64,000 nt of DNA from contig NZ_CP042467.1 in assembly GCF_007993755.1 (NCBI RefSeq), positions 1,464,001-1,528,000 of the forward strand, in the 5' to 3' direction. How positions within the stretch are numbered: position 1 is the stretch's first letter; the number at the start of each line of letters is the position of its first letter. The position numbers were made by a program, and so were the translations under genes. Shown here piece after piece: positions 1-8,798 of this stretch. The DNA is from Microvenator marinus. GTDB lineage: Bacteria; Myxococcota_A; Bradymonadia; Bradymonadales; Bradymonadaceae. The notes beneath the pieces are model-generated. The model did no database searches. It had not been told where the DNA came from and saw only the letters and a program-made list of their open reading frames with translations.

Positions 1-191
1 TTGTCGCGATCTCCTTTCGGGTCGATCAACGAGGTCGGGTCCCAACCACCTTCGGCCTGGATAAAGAAGAAGCAAGTCCCCTGATACACTCCAATTCCGG
101 TGTCCTGAGCGCTGACTTCTCGCGCTCCCATCGGGCTTACCACCGTCAGACCAGCTGCTGCTGCTGCTTTTAGGAAAGTTCTTCTATGCAT
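1..191 (-). CDS. Tat-exported DUF1501-type protein, N-terminus only
   Basis: The first 63 codons are in the window; the gene runs off the left edge. The product starts MHRRTFLKAAAAAG, a twin-arginine signal (R-R-T-F-L-K) followed by an Ala-rich hydrophobic stretch and a likely cut after V-S-A-Q. The mature part begins with a short strand, then F-I-Q-A-E-G-G-W-D-P-T. This resembles the start of DUF1501 (sulfatase-like secreted) proteins, which are usually encoded beside DUF1588-type cytochrome proteins, as here. It lies 56 bases after the upstream gene on the same strand and is probably in its operon. The family assignment rests on the signal, this short start and the neighbour; the function of DUF1501 proteins is not well known. 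Confidence 0.7.
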   Translation of the reverse strand, partial: MHRRTFLKAAAAAGLTVVSPMGAREVSAQDTGIGVYQGTCFFFIQAEGGWDPTSLIDPKGDRD

Positions 192-247
192 GGTCAATCC
201 TCATCGTATCGTGTTTCGGACTCTCGGGGTCTCGGCTCTTTAGTGCA

Positions 248-2545
248 TTACTCGTAGAGGAATGCGTAATCGGTCAACATGTAGGAGAGCACTGCCATCC
301 ATCCGCGGATGGTGTAGTTCGGGTCGTTGTTGACCCCATTCGAGCGGCACATATTGGGCAGCCCGTCTCCGTAATCATTCGTCAATCCGTCGTTGACGAC
401 GTCGCGGAACAAACTCAAAGCGTGGTCGACATCTTCACTATTGACGTCCACTTTCTCTCCGAGCAGGTGGAAGTGCAAGTGCTGGATGTTCTGACGGATC
501 GCTGCTTCGTTAGTCTCTAGTGTATCATCTGGCGAAACATGTGGGAAAAGCAGTCTCTCGCTTGGATCCAGGCTGAAGTCGTTAGGTCCAGCAAGGCAGC
601 TCATCTCATTGCCCATGCGGCGTGCGATGCTCGAAGCAAGCGCGCTCGGGTCCTTCATGCGCTTCAAGATGGCTTGTGAATCGATACCGCCGTAGAGCAA
701 GCGGAACTCACGGTTGTCCAAAAGAAGGTCGCGGTTGTTCACGCGCCAGCTTCGGCCAAGCAACGACTCGATTTTACGGTGCAATTGCTCAGGTGAAAGA
801 AGGCGTGAAGTACCCATGCTCTTGAGCTCGAGCTGGCGCATTCCGTCGATGGAAGCTGCAGCATCCTCTGCTCGGTAGTATGGGCTCTTGACCAACTCTT
901 TGATGATCGTCTTGAAGTTGTAGTTCGACTCAACGAACTTCAGACCGACCTGCTTGAAGAAGTTGTATTGAACTTCATAAGCGTGGAACTCTGCAGCGTA
1001 GCTGGCTGTGGTCGGATCTTGTGGGTAGCGCAATGGCTCATCGCCAGTCAACATTCTGTAGCCATGCTCCACAGCAGACACGATGAACCGTGGGTCTGCG
1101 GTAGTGCGCTGTGCAAGCCAGGACAAGCTCTCTGGATTATTCGACTGACCGAGGATCTCGCGCTCGATACCTGGAGGCAACATATCGGTGTACCAGCCGG
1201 AATCACGTGGGTTGTAGCGACCTTGCTCATCCCAGTTCTGGAAAGCACCCGCGATTGGGTCGATCACTTCGTGACATACCGTACACTGCGCATCGAAAAG
1301 CGTTGGGTTCTGGCTCGAGTCCGCAAGCGTTGGGTCGGTTGGGCGGTCTGCCAGACGAAGCACATCCGTCGCGAGGAAGAAGAGGTAGTAATAACCAGAA
1401 CGTGTGCGGTTACGGTTCGTCTCGGTCGTCGGGTACCGGTTCAGGAAGCTCGTTGTCGTCAATACACCCGCGTGAGGGATGCCTGGGATTGCTGCCTCTT
1501 TCATCTCGTTCGGGTCATTCATATCCGCGAAGCTCAACGTGCAATCTTCGCCAGTCGTACAATTTCCGTCACCATCCACAAGGCCGAATGACCGGGCCGA
1601 GTACGGATTCACGAGCGTATAATCAGCCGTCAAGATCTCGGTGAACGGACGGTCTTCACGCACAACATGGGCCACGATTTCAAGCGGTTCACGGGCAATT
1701 GCCGTGTTGGTGCGAGCGCGCGCCTGGTTTCGTGCGTTCTCGTCTCCGATATTCGAGTACCAATCACGATTCGGGTAGATATCGTCGTCGAGAAGGTCCA
1801 CCGCAGCTTCGTTGCGGTTGTACATATCGGTGTGCAAAACGTCGTTGAAGCTCTCCTTCAATCGGACGTAGAAGGCCTCTTCGGTCATCATTGAATCGAG
1901 AACTTCGTCTACACCGCTGTTCATCGCGGCCTCGTATTCTTCTTGGGTCGGAGCGCGACCAACAAGCGACAATGCGGCCTTACGAAGCGTTTGATCGTAG
2001 TCGAGGAACTCTACGTCTTGGAAAAACTCATCGTCGTTTGCCACTTCACATTGCGTATCCGACTCGGCGCGGGTGATGAATGCCTGCAGGCGCTGGTAAT
2101 TCTCATCACCAACTTCCATCAGCTGACCACCACCGTGACTGATTCGACCAGTCGCCTTCAACAAGAGCACCGACTCGCCGTCACGCTTGGTGCGCGCCAG
2201 ATCTTTAACCACCTGAAGATTGTTCTGAAGGTAGTTACCCCAGCCTGCGTTGTAGAGAACGAGGTCGGTGTCCTTCGCCAAACCTTGGCTCGAGTGACAC
2301 GCTGCACATTGGCCTTCCAATACCGGCGCCCACACTTCACGAAGGAAAAATCGATCGTCAGGTGTGCATGTCTGAGGACCCGTTGGGTCTCCAGGATTTA
2401 CCGTGTCAGCCTTACCGGGAAGGGTAAATTCCTCTGCCTCCATCTCGAGTGAAAAGACGCCCTTTTCACATCCAGGGGCCGCGAAAAGAATCGCAGCGGT
2501 GAGTACCAGAAACGCGAGATTTTGTTTTTCGGTGTGTGCTTTCAT
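248..2545 (-). CDS. Secreted lipoprotein with two c-type haem motifs (DUF1592/DUF1588-like)
   Basis: A protein of 765 residues. The start was set at the ATG followed by K-A-H-T-E-K because GAGGAG lies 9 bases upstream and the reading then opens with a lipoprotein signal (F-A-A-P-G-C, lipidated Cys26). A longer reading of 29 more residues has neither. Two haem-binding CxxCH motifs are visible: C-A-A-C-H at 80-84 and C-T-V-C-H at 421-425. The second is followed by E-V-I-D-P-I-A-G-A-F, the typical DUF1588 context. The middle (about 180-240 and 355-400) resembles the DUF1592/DUF1588 block of large planctomycete and myxobacterial cytochrome-like proteins. Such proteins are encoded with DUF1501 proteins, which is the next gene. 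The role is probably periplasmic or surface redox chemistry; no substrate can be read from sequence. Confidence 0.8.
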   Translation of the reverse strand: MKAHTEKQNLAFLVLTAAILFAAPGCEKGVFSLEMEAEEFTLPGKADTVNPGDPTGPQTCTPDDRFFLREVWAPVLEGQCAACHSSQGLAKDTDLVLYNAGWGNYLQNNLQVVKDLARTKRDGESVLLLKATGRISHGGGQLMEVGDENYQRLQAFITRAESDTQCEVANDDEFFQDVEFLDYDQTLRKAALSLVGRAPTQEEYEAAMNSGVDEVLDSMMTEEAFYVRLKESFNDVLHTDMYNRNEAAVDLLDDDIYPNRDWYSNIGDENARNQARARTNTAIAREPLEIVAHVVREDRPFTEILTADYTLVNPYSARSFGLVDGDGNCTTGEDCTLSFADMNDPNEMKEAAIPGIPHAGVLTTTSFLNRYPTTETNRNRTRSGYYYLFFLATDVLRLADRPTDPTLADSSQNPTLFDAQCTVCHEVIDPIAGAFQNWDEQGRYNPRDSGWYTDMLPPGIEREILGQSNNPESLSWLAQRTTADPRFIVSAVEHGYRMLTGDEPLRYPQDPTTASYAAEFHAYEVQYNFFKQVGLKFVESNYNFKTIIKELVKSPYYRAEDAAASIDGMRQLELKSMGTSRLLSPEQLHRKIESLLGRSWRVNNRDLLLDNREFRLLYGGIDSQAILKRMKDPSALASSIARRMGNEMSCLAGPNDFSLDPSERLLFPHVSPDDTLETNEAAIRQNIQHLHFHLLGEKVDVNSEDVDHALSLFRDVVNDGLTNDYGDGLPNMCRSNGVNNDPNYTIRGWMAVLSYMLTDYAFLYE

Positions 2546-2581
2546 CGGATGCCGCTCCTCGTAGCTTTCGATGTCTGCTCT

Positions 2582-2601
2582 CATATGATGCAGATCATAT
2601 G
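2582..2601. promoter_or_regulatory. Inverted repeat upstream of the cytochrome lipoprotein gene
   Basis: CATATGAT and ATCATATG are perfect 8-base arms around a GCAG spacer. The element sits about 37 bases before the start codon of the minus-strand lipoprotein gene, where a repressor or activator site would be expected. No regulator can be named. Confidence 0.4.
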
Positions 2602-2666
2602 CCAACACAATTGAACGTCTTGATTCCGGCATAAATACTGGACCTTAAGGCCACGAAAGCCCTCTA

Positions 2667-2678
2667 CCTACATGTAGG
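2667..2678. promoter_or_regulatory. 12-bp palindrome in the divergent intergenic region
   Basis: CCTACATGTAGG is a perfect palindrome lying between the cytochrome lipoprotein gene and the shikimate fusion gene. A related half (ACATGTAGG) occurs near position 57772, upstream of the acyl-CoA dehydrogenase gene. It may be a binding site; chance cannot be excluded for 12 bases. Confidence 0.25.
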
Positions 2679-2774
2679 ACAATGTACCTAAAGTCCGCAT
2701 AAGTACTCACCATCCCTTACTTTTCCACGTCTTGGGTTGATCCCCACAAGCTAATCGGACACTCTCCTGCAACT

Positions 2775-5039
2775 TTGACCCCGATCGTGGAGTCAAAAAC
2801 ACAGATCGAGGTCTCGATCCCCGGATTAAAAACCCCACTTGTGGCAAAAATGACACAGTTTCTAGAATCAAATGTTGAGTACATAGAATCACTTGAGCAG
2901 GTGAATCTTCCCGAAGACGCCGTGGTCATCGCGGACCGAAATCTGCCGACCTGGCTCTTGGACCACTTCGAGGACCCTATCCTCGTAGCCGGTGGTGAAT
3001 CCCTAAAAACGCTCGGTTCCATCGAAGCCCTTGCGCTTGAGATTCTGGAAAGGCGCTCAACTCGCCCGCTCACCATTGTGGCCGTTGGAGGCGGAAGCGT
3101 GGGAGACGCAGTGGGATTCCTGGCGAGCACGCTCTGGAGAGGGGTGAAACTCTGGCATATCCCCACCACACTCCTCGCTATGGTCGACTCTGCACACGGC
3201 GGAAAGACCGCTATGAACCTCGGGGAGTACAAGAATCAGTTGGGAACCTTCTACGCGGCACAGAATGTTGTGATCTCTCAAGAGATACTGAGCGCGCTGC
3301 CCCACGAACAGCGAGAGGAAGGACTCGCCGAGATGCTAAAGGCGATGTGGCTCGACGGACCCGAGAGCCTTGGGCAATGGAGGAGTCTCGGTACCGAAAC
3401 TCTAGCCTCAGCGCCCTTCGAAGAGATTGCTGAGGATTTCCTGAATCTTCTAAAGACGGCTATTTCACTCAAACACAGAGTGGTAAGAAGTGACCCGTTC
3501 GAAACCAAATCCATACGCACACTCTTAAATCTTGGGCACACCATGGCCCACGCCCTTGAGTTGAGCGCCGGACTAAGTCATGGCCACGCGGTCGCCTGGG
3601 GCCTCGCGGTCGCAGTAGATATGTCGCACGTCCATCATGGGTTGGTACGCGAGCAAGCCGAAGAGCTCCTCAAAGACGTGTATCCGCTGCTAGTGCCGTT
3701 TCATGAAGCCCTGATTCCTGAACATGAGGAACTACTCTCGCTTCTGAGACGCGACAAGAAGCGCAAAGACGGCGTGCTAAAGGGCGTTTTTCTAAGCGCC
3801 GCGGGCGCGGGATTCGTGGAGAGTTCACGCGCTGAAGATTGGATTGAGAGCTTTAAGAGAGTCTATGAATGGACGCATAGCCCGGCCCTGCTTGAATTTC
3901 ATCCGGAGCGTGCGCCCAGCTCGCCGGTCGAGATCAAACCTCCTTCGTCAAAGTCTGTTCTCAATCGTCTCTTGATTCTGGCCGATCTCAATCCAAAGAT
4001 TGAGGCGACACAGATTTCCGAAGCTACCGACGTTGTCTTGATGAAGAGAGGGCTTTCGTCACTGAAGTCTGGCCGAATGGTGGAGGTCGCAGACGGCGGT
4101 ACGACCTTCCGGTTCCTTGCGGTACGTGCAGCGGCGCTACCCGGTCGGCATCACTTCCATCTTGGTCAAAGGTTGGCCGAACGCCCACACGACGACCTCT
4201 TTAGAGCCTTAAGAAACGCTGGTGCAAAGGTAGAACCGGCGGGACGTGAAGTCATAATCGAGGGGTGGCCCGAGTTCCCCTCTCAGATTTCAGTTAGCGC
4301 AAAACACTCCTCTCAATACGCGAGCGCATTTGCGCTGCTCGCCGGTGGTGGCCATGAGTTCACCCTGACGATTGAGGATGAGCTCGTGTCCGAGTCCTAT
4401 TTTGAGCTCACGCTCGAGTTGCTTGAAGAAATCGGCACGCAATACAAGAGAGAGGGCAGTAGACTTCACTTTTCAGGGCTGAATCCAGGCACTCACAAGG
4501 TTAATGCCGCGATGGACGAGAGTTCAGCCGCAACTTGGCGTGCCTTGTCGTGGCTCGGATTGCCGGCGATTTGTAATGCCGTAGAAGATCGCACGCAGCC
4601 CGATCACATCCTTAAAGAGTATCTCGACTCCACACTCCATGAGGTAGACATTCGAAAATCCCCGGACCTTATGCCGGTGCTGGCCACGGCCTACGTGGTG
4701 GCGGGTCAAAAAGTGAAGGTTCATGGAGGTCCAACTCTTAAACTAAAGGAATCTGACAGGCTTGAGGGTCTCAAGGACTTGCTCGTCGTGCTCGGCTCCG
4801 AAACTAGAGTGGAAGGTGAATCGCTGGTGACAGCGCCTGCCCCTAGACACTCGAAACCTTTAGACTGGGACACTAACCACGACCATCGCCTGGCCTTCGC
4901 CGCAGCGGTAGCGGCGCTAAACGGCCCCATGCGGGTCCTCGGCCCTCACGTTGTTGAAAAGTCCTATCCAAGATTTTGGCAAGACCTGAGGAGATTGGGG
5001 TTCAAACTCCAACCTACGACCTTCCCACTTGATGGATGA
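2775..5039 (+). CDS. aroB-aroA: Fused 3-dehydroquinate synthase / EPSP synthase
   Basis: One 754-residue chain carries two shikimate enzymes. Residues about 8-365 are dehydroquinate synthase: GGGSVGD (105-111), the P-T-T-L-L-A-x-V-D-S-x-x-G-G-K-T block (130-144), and the likely zinc ligands E186, H255 (L-N-L-G-H-T) and H269. Residues about 383-750 are EPSP synthase: K393-S394-V-L-N-R398, D-G-G-T-T-F-R-F, the S-S-Q shikimate site, D before L-M-P-V-L-A-T, K-E-S-D-R-L, D-H-R-L-A and E-K-S-Y-P. Every key residue I know appears kept, so both steps (DAHP to dehydroquinate, and shikimate-3-phosphate plus PEP to EPSP) should work. The start is a TTG with no clear ribosome site; a GTG four codons on is an alternative. 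The order matches the first two domains of fungal AROM. No other aro gene is near. Confidence 0.9.
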   Translation: MTPIVESKTQIEVSIPGLKTPLVAKMTQFLESNVEYIESLEQVNLPEDAVVIADRNLPTWLLDHFEDPILVAGGESLKTLGSIEALALEILERRSTRPLTIVAVGGGSVGDAVGFLASTLWRGVKLWHIPTTLLAMVDSAHGGKTAMNLGEYKNQLGTFYAAQNVVISQEILSALPHEQREEGLAEMLKAMWLDGPESLGQWRSLGTETLASAPFEEIAEDFLNLLKTAISLKHRVVRSDPFETKSIRTLLNLGHTMAHALELSAGLSHGHAVAWGLAVAVDMSHVHHGLVREQAEELLKDVYPLLVPFHEALIPEHEELLSLLRRDKKRKDGVLKGVFLSAAGAGFVESSRAEDWIESFKRVYEWTHSPALLEFHPERAPSSPVEIKPPSSKSVLNRLLILADLNPKIEATQISEATDVVLMKRGLSSLKSGRMVEVADGGTTFRFLAVRAAALPGRHHFHLGQRLAERPHDDLFRALRNAGAKVEPAGREVIIEGWPEFPSQISVSAKHSSQYASAFALLAGGGHEFTLTIEDELVSESYFELTLELLEEIGTQYKREGSRLHFSGLNPGTHKVNAAMDESSAATWRALSWLGLPAICNAVEDRTQPDHILKEYLDSTLHEVDIRKSPDLMPVLATAYVVAGQKVKVHGGPTLKLKESDRLEGLKDLLVVLGSETRVEGESLVTAPAPRHSKPLDWDTNHDHRLAFAAAVAALNGPMRVLGPHVVEKSYPRFWQDLRRLGFKLQPTTFPLDG

Positions 5040-5805
5040 GCAAAGCCAACATAGAACTACCTATATGCGAATGCTCCTCATCCTAATTCTAATGACGGTT
5101 CTGCCGTCTCTTGCGCTGGCCCAATCAAATGCGGAACTGCGCTACCAGGAGGCCGTGAGACTATTCGGCGAGGGGCGCTATCGAGAGTCACTTGATGCCT
5201 TTAATGAGGCGATCGAGCTCGACCCGCAGAGCGTATTCTACTGCAACCGGGCGCTTGTTGAGCTCAAACTTCAAGAGACTGCACAAGCCGCAGCCAGTTT
5301 TCGAGCATGCCGCGACACCTTTGAAGGAGACGAAGCCGAGCTGGCCTCGATCGAAGCACAACTCAAAGGTGTGGAAATGTACGAGTTCCACCTTCGACCG
5401 CGGTCGATCACCGTGGCACGCGATATCGCAGCCGGTCCGGTGCAGCTGCAGCAGCCCCTGGAGGTATCTAAAGGTTGGGACGTCGGCGATACGGGATTCG
5501 TCTTCCTTGGAGCATCCGCTGCACTCTTCGCGAGTGCCCTGACTTTGGACTTGCTTAGCGCCGACCTCAAAGAAGACTTCCAGACCCAATCACAAGGCGG
5601 AATAGGCACTTCCGAAGCTCGCTACACGGAGCTCAAGACCGAACTCGAAACGAGACAGACCGTCTTCTTCACGCTCGGAGCTCTTGGCGCGGGCGCTGCG
5701 CTCGTCGGTGGTGGTCTCTTGATTTATCATTACGCGAACGAGCCAGAACCCGTAGTCCTGCCCTATTTTGGTCCTAAGGGATTTGGAATCAGCGGTAGTT
5801 TCTGA
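5032..5805 (+). CDS. Exported TPR protein with two membrane segments
   Basis: A protein of 257 residues overlapping the end of the shikimate fusion gene by 8 bases. A signal peptide (L-L-I-L-I-L-M-T-V-L-P-S-L-A-L-A-Q) is followed by about two TPR units (E-A-V-R-L-F-G-E-G-R-Y and A-I-E-L-D-P-Q). Two hydrophobic segments come next, around 165-185 and 212-235, and a short tail ending K-G-F-G-I-S-G-S-F. Starting at the ATG 33 bases downstream would give a shorter, more typical signal. A second protein in the window, ending at base 16846, shows the same double hydrophobic segment and K-G-F-G tail. The function is unknown; the TPR part suggests protein-protein contact in the envelope. Confidence 0.7.
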   Translation: MDEQSQHRTTYMRMLLILILMTVLPSLALAQSNAELRYQEAVRLFGEGRYRESLDAFNEAIELDPQSVFYCNRALVELKLQETAQAAASFRACRDTFEGDEAELASIEAQLKGVEMYEFHLRPRSITVARDIAAGPVQLQQPLEVSKGWDVGDTGFVFLGASAALFASALTLDLLSADLKEDFQTQSQGGIGTSEARYTELKTELETRQTVFFTLGALGAGAALVGGGLLIYHYANEPEPVVLPYFGPKGFGISGSF

Positions 5806-5836
5806 CCCTCAAAAACCACTCAAAAACCAAACAAAA

Positions 5837-5890
5837 CGGGCACTTACCAAAAAGTGTTGACGAATCACCTTTCAACCTTCATAGTGCCCG
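5837..5890. repeat. Spaced inverted repeat before the murein endopeptidase gene
   Basis: CGGGCACT (5837-5844) and AGTGCCCG (5883-5890) are perfect 8-base inverted arms, 38 bases apart. They flank a promoter-like sequence, so they could be paired operator halves, or a long hairpin ending the upstream gene. Confidence 0.35.
5857..5885 (+). promoter_or_regulatory. Sigma-70-like promoter candidate for the murein endopeptidase gene
   Basis: TTGACG, a 17-base spacer, then CATAGT: five and four matches to the two consensus hexamers. It lies about 50 bases before the ATG of the next gene and between the arms of an inverted repeat. The call is by eye only. Confidence 0.35.
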
Positions 5891-5937
5891 GTTGAAGATC
5901 ATTCTGATTAAAATTTAAATACTGACCCCGTGGTCCC

Positions 5938-6972
5938 ATGCGTTTAGAAAAAACTGGAAGGCTTGCTGTACTGGCCACCATTTTGTTCGCGGCCAGTCTA
6001 TTTACCCAACAAGGGGAATCTCAAGCACAGGCTCAAGTCGGAGGAATGTCTCCGGCCCTACAAGCCGCCGCAACCATGTTCATTCCCCTGCCGAACAGCA
6101 CACTTTTTACACCTGACCTGGTTCAGCAGGTCCAGCAACTTCACACCAAAGATCGTTGGAGACTTCCCGAGGCCAAAGCCTGGAAGTCAGTGGCGGAAGA
6201 CCCCTATGTGGTGACTCGTCGGCTTGACGAGATGTGGCATACGGTCGGCCCGTGGGAGTCCAAGTACAAACTCATCAATAAGTACCGAGGCCGGATCTCC
6301 AGGCTGCAGGAACTCAATCCAGACGTCGATTTCGACAATCTTCAAGAGGGTCAGCAGATCTTGGTCTGGAAACGCAGCGAAGAAGGCGTCTCAAGAAGCT
6401 TGGGAACCGCCAACCGTGGGCGCTTGGTCAACGGGGAACCGCTTCCTCCTGGTGAGACCTACAAGATTCAGTATCCCCACAGGGCGTTTGGTACGTACTA
6501 CGCAGTGTCCGAAACCGTTCGCGTTCTAGACGAATTTGGCGAGCGTTTTCCAGATGCACACCCACTTCTCGTTGGGGATATGAGTTTTAGAATCGGTCGC
6601 AAGATTGCCCCACACAAGTCTCACCAGTCCGGGCGCGACGTTGACATCACTCTACCGAGAAAGACCCCGCCACCCGACTACCGGCGTTTTCACCACCTTC
6701 GCTACAAGGATATCGACCTTGAGCAGACCTTTTGGCTGGTCAAGCAATTCGTAGATAGCGGGCATGTTGAGTACATTTTCCTCGACAAACGCTGGCAGCG
6801 TCGACTCCGAAACTACGCTGAAGAACAGGGTGCCCCTCAAGAGTGGTTGGACAAAGTCTTCGAATACCGCTCAAGCCGTCCGGGACTCGCCATGATTCGC
6901 CACGAACGCGGCCATCATCGCCACATTCACGTGCGCTATCGTTGTCAGGAAACTGACCGACGCTGTTCCTAA
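5938..6972 (+). CDS. Penicillin-insensitive murein endopeptidase (MepA/M74 family) with LysM-like segment
   Basis: A protein of 344 residues with an N-terminal export signal (L-A-V-L-A-T-I-L-F-A-A-S-L-F). A LysM-like stretch is visible around 120-148 (R-L-Q-E-L-N-P-D, then L-Q-E-G-Q-Q-I-L-V-W). The catalytic part, about 190-335, carries the M74 zinc pattern: H-x-S-H-Q-S-G-R-D-V-D-I and the late H-H-R-H-I-H-V-R. The family cuts cross-links between peptidoglycan stems (D-Ala to diaminopimelate) in the periplasm and is not blocked by beta-lactams. It runs convergent to the Ser/Thr kinase gene with a 20-base gap. The LysM assignment is less sure than the catalytic domain. Confidence 0.85.
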   Translation: MRLEKTGRLAVLATILFAASLFTQQGESQAQAQVGGMSPALQAAATMFIPLPNSTLFTPDLVQQVQQLHTKDRWRLPEAKAWKSVAEDPYVVTRRLDEMWHTVGPWESKYKLINKYRGRISRLQELNPDVDFDNLQEGQQILVWKRSEEGVSRSLGTANRGRLVNGEPLPPGETYKIQYPHRAFGTYYAVSETVRVLDEFGERFPDAHPLLVGDMSFRIGRKIAPHKSHQSGRDVDITLPRKTPPPDYRRFHHLRYKDIDLEQTFWLVKQFVDSGHVEYIFLDKRWQRRLRNYAEEQGAPQEWLDKVFEYRSSRPGLAMIRHERGHHRHIHVRYRCQETDRRCS

Positions 6973-6992
6973 TCTCGCCCGTTCGGCGACAA

Positions 6993-8540
6993 CTAATCAA
7001 ACATCTTGATGCGGTCGAATTGAAGTTTGATCTCGCGCGAAACATCGGCCTGTGGCGCGATTTTCACGACTTCATTCTTGTAGCCCAAGAGAGAAATCCT
7101 CACGGTAATCTCATCGTCTGACTTGGGCACTTGGCGCTCAACGGGAGAGTTCCCGACCGGAACGCCGTCAAAGGTGACAGAGGCGTTGGAAGGGTTCGTC
7201 ATCAGCGAAATCTTTACCGTCTCCGCCTTCTCTGCAACCTTGGGGTCTCGCTCAGTTTTTTCGCGAGGCTTTGGCGGAGTCTTTGTTTCGACGGCCACAT
7301 CCTCAGGCTCGGTGGGTTCTGTGGGCTGCGTGGGTTCAACGTCTTCAAACTCGAATCCGGGCGTCTCTGTACCAGCATCTGGATTCTCTAGCTCGGAGAT
7401 CTTGGTTAGGCCTTGGTCGGCCTCTGGAGGCTCCGGCGCAACCTCCGGCTGCTCTTCAACCACTTGCGGTGGTGCGACCACGACCTCTTCTTCAGCGCGA
7501 ATTGAAGACTGCACGGTCCACAACTTCCAGCCGATAGAGACCAAAAGAATTCCCAAAATCGCCAACACCGCCAAGAGCAGTCGCTGCTTCTTTTCAGCGG
7601 TTTCTTGCGTAGTTCGGTCGTAGATCTGGGAATCCGTAGACTTCGCACGTTGAACCTTCTTGGGAGGTTCAGACTTGAGAAGCTTTAGGACCTCACCGGC
7701 TGTTTCTACGCGGTCAAAGGGTTGTTTCTCCAAACAACGCTGCACGGCATGGTCAAATGCCGAGTGTGTCCATGGCTCCGGAAGATGCGGGGCATCGTCT
7801 TTGAGGTGGCGAACCATCACGGCGGATGGCGACTGAGCCTCAAACGGGTGCGTTCCCGTCAGCATTTCGTAAAGAATGATGCCGACGGCATAGAGATCGG
7901 TTTTATGATCCACCGAGTCCCCGACGATATTCTCAGGGGACATATAGTGCGGTGTGCCGAGCACGGTTCCGTCTTGTGTCAGGGTCTTGAGAGCGTTGTT
8001 GTTCTCCTGGTCCCCGCGCACCAACTTGGCGATCCCAAAGTCCAAAACCTTTACGACCTCCTCTGCCACCCCTTCTTCAGGACGAGACTTCAGGAGGAGG
8101 ATGTTGTCGGGTTTGAGGTCACGGTGAACAATGCCGTGTTCATGCGCGTAATCTAAGGCGCTGAGCAACTGGCCCATGATTTCATGGACTTTTTCCGCCT
8201 CGAGCGGAGCCTCTTCCTTGATGAGATCGCCGAGTGTTCTTCCTTCCACGTACTCCACAGCCATGTAGAGCAAACTCTCATCCATCCCATAATCGTAGAG
8301 CTTGATGATGTTTTCGTGGTCGAGCGTGGATATCAGTTGGGCTTCGCGATGAAACCGCTGCACGATATCGAGCTGCAAGAAGGCCGCCGGCAACAAGGTC
8401 TTCAAGGCTACACTTCGTCCAAGCCCGATCTGCTCAGCCCGAAACACAACCCCGTAGGCCCCCCTTCCAAGCTCCTCCATCACCCGGTATTTGCCGGCAA
8501 TGACGTCACCCGGTGTGGGTATTGAAAAATTCTCGGACAT
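6993..8540 (-). CDS. Transmembrane Ser/Thr protein kinase with PEGA domain
   Basis: A protein of 515 residues. The N-terminal kinase domain (about 18-285) has the glycine loop G-R-G-A-Y-G, K47 in V-A-L-K, H-R-D-L-K-P-D-N at 139-146, D-F-G at 167-169 and S-P-E at 201-203, so it should be active. A single membrane helix spans about 321-341. Then come an acidic Pro/Glu/Thr-rich linker and a PEGA domain (about 440-500, N-P-S-N-A-S-V-T-F-D-G-V-P-V-G). PEGA domains are thought to sit on the outer face and may bind envelope ligands. The upstream region holds an 18-bp palindrome. Targets are unknown; the FHA protein at 43.2 kb is one kind of partner such kinases have. Confidence 0.92.
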   Translation of the reverse strand: MSENFSIPTPGDVIAGKYRVMEELGRGAYGVVFRAEQIGLGRSVALKTLLPAAFLQLDIVQRFHREAQLISTLDHENIIKLYDYGMDESLLYMAVEYVEGRTLGDLIKEEAPLEAEKVHEIMGQLLSALDYAHEHGIVHRDLKPDNILLLKSRPEEGVAEEVVKVLDFGIAKLVRGDQENNNALKTLTQDGTVLGTPHYMSPENIVGDSVDHKTDLYAVGIILYEMLTGTHPFEAQSPSAVMVRHLKDDAPHLPEPWTHSAFDHAVQRCLEKQPFDRVETAGEVLKLLKSEPPKKVQRAKSTDSQIYDRTTQETAEKKQRLLLAVLAILGILLVSIGWKLWTVQSSIRAEEEVVVAPPQVVEEQPEVAPEPPEADQGLTKISELENPDAGTETPGFEFEDVEPTQPTEPTEPEDVAVETKTPPKPREKTERDPKVAEKAETVKISLMTNPSNASVTFDGVPVGNSPVERQVPKSDDEITVRISLLGYKNEVVKIAPQADVSREIKLQFDRIKMFD

Positions 8541-8613
8541 GGACCGCGACTTAACTCATGCGATGAGCCCTTCACACTAATGGGTTGCGCTTCTCTACAC
8601 AAGGCTCACCACA

Positions 8614-8631
8614 CTATCAGAATTCTGATAG
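8614..8631. promoter_or_regulatory. Perfect 18-bp palindrome between divergent genes
   Basis: CTATCAGAATTCTGATAG reads the same on both strands. It is placed between the start of the Ser/Thr kinase gene (minus) and the coiled-coil protein gene (plus), about 75 and 170 bases from their starts. A dimeric repressor could control both genes from it. There is no T-run, so a terminator is unlikely. Confidence 0.5.
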
Positions 8632-8798
8632 ATGACGCGCTGACTCTCAAAATTCCGTTACAAAGGATCTTACCGCGGAGAAACACCCAAACCAATTCAG
8701 ACTACAAATCAGCCACTTAACCCCAAAGCCCCTTCAAAACCAGAGAATGGATCGTCATTTGCACTAACCCTGCCCAGGCCATCGTGCCGGAGTTAATT

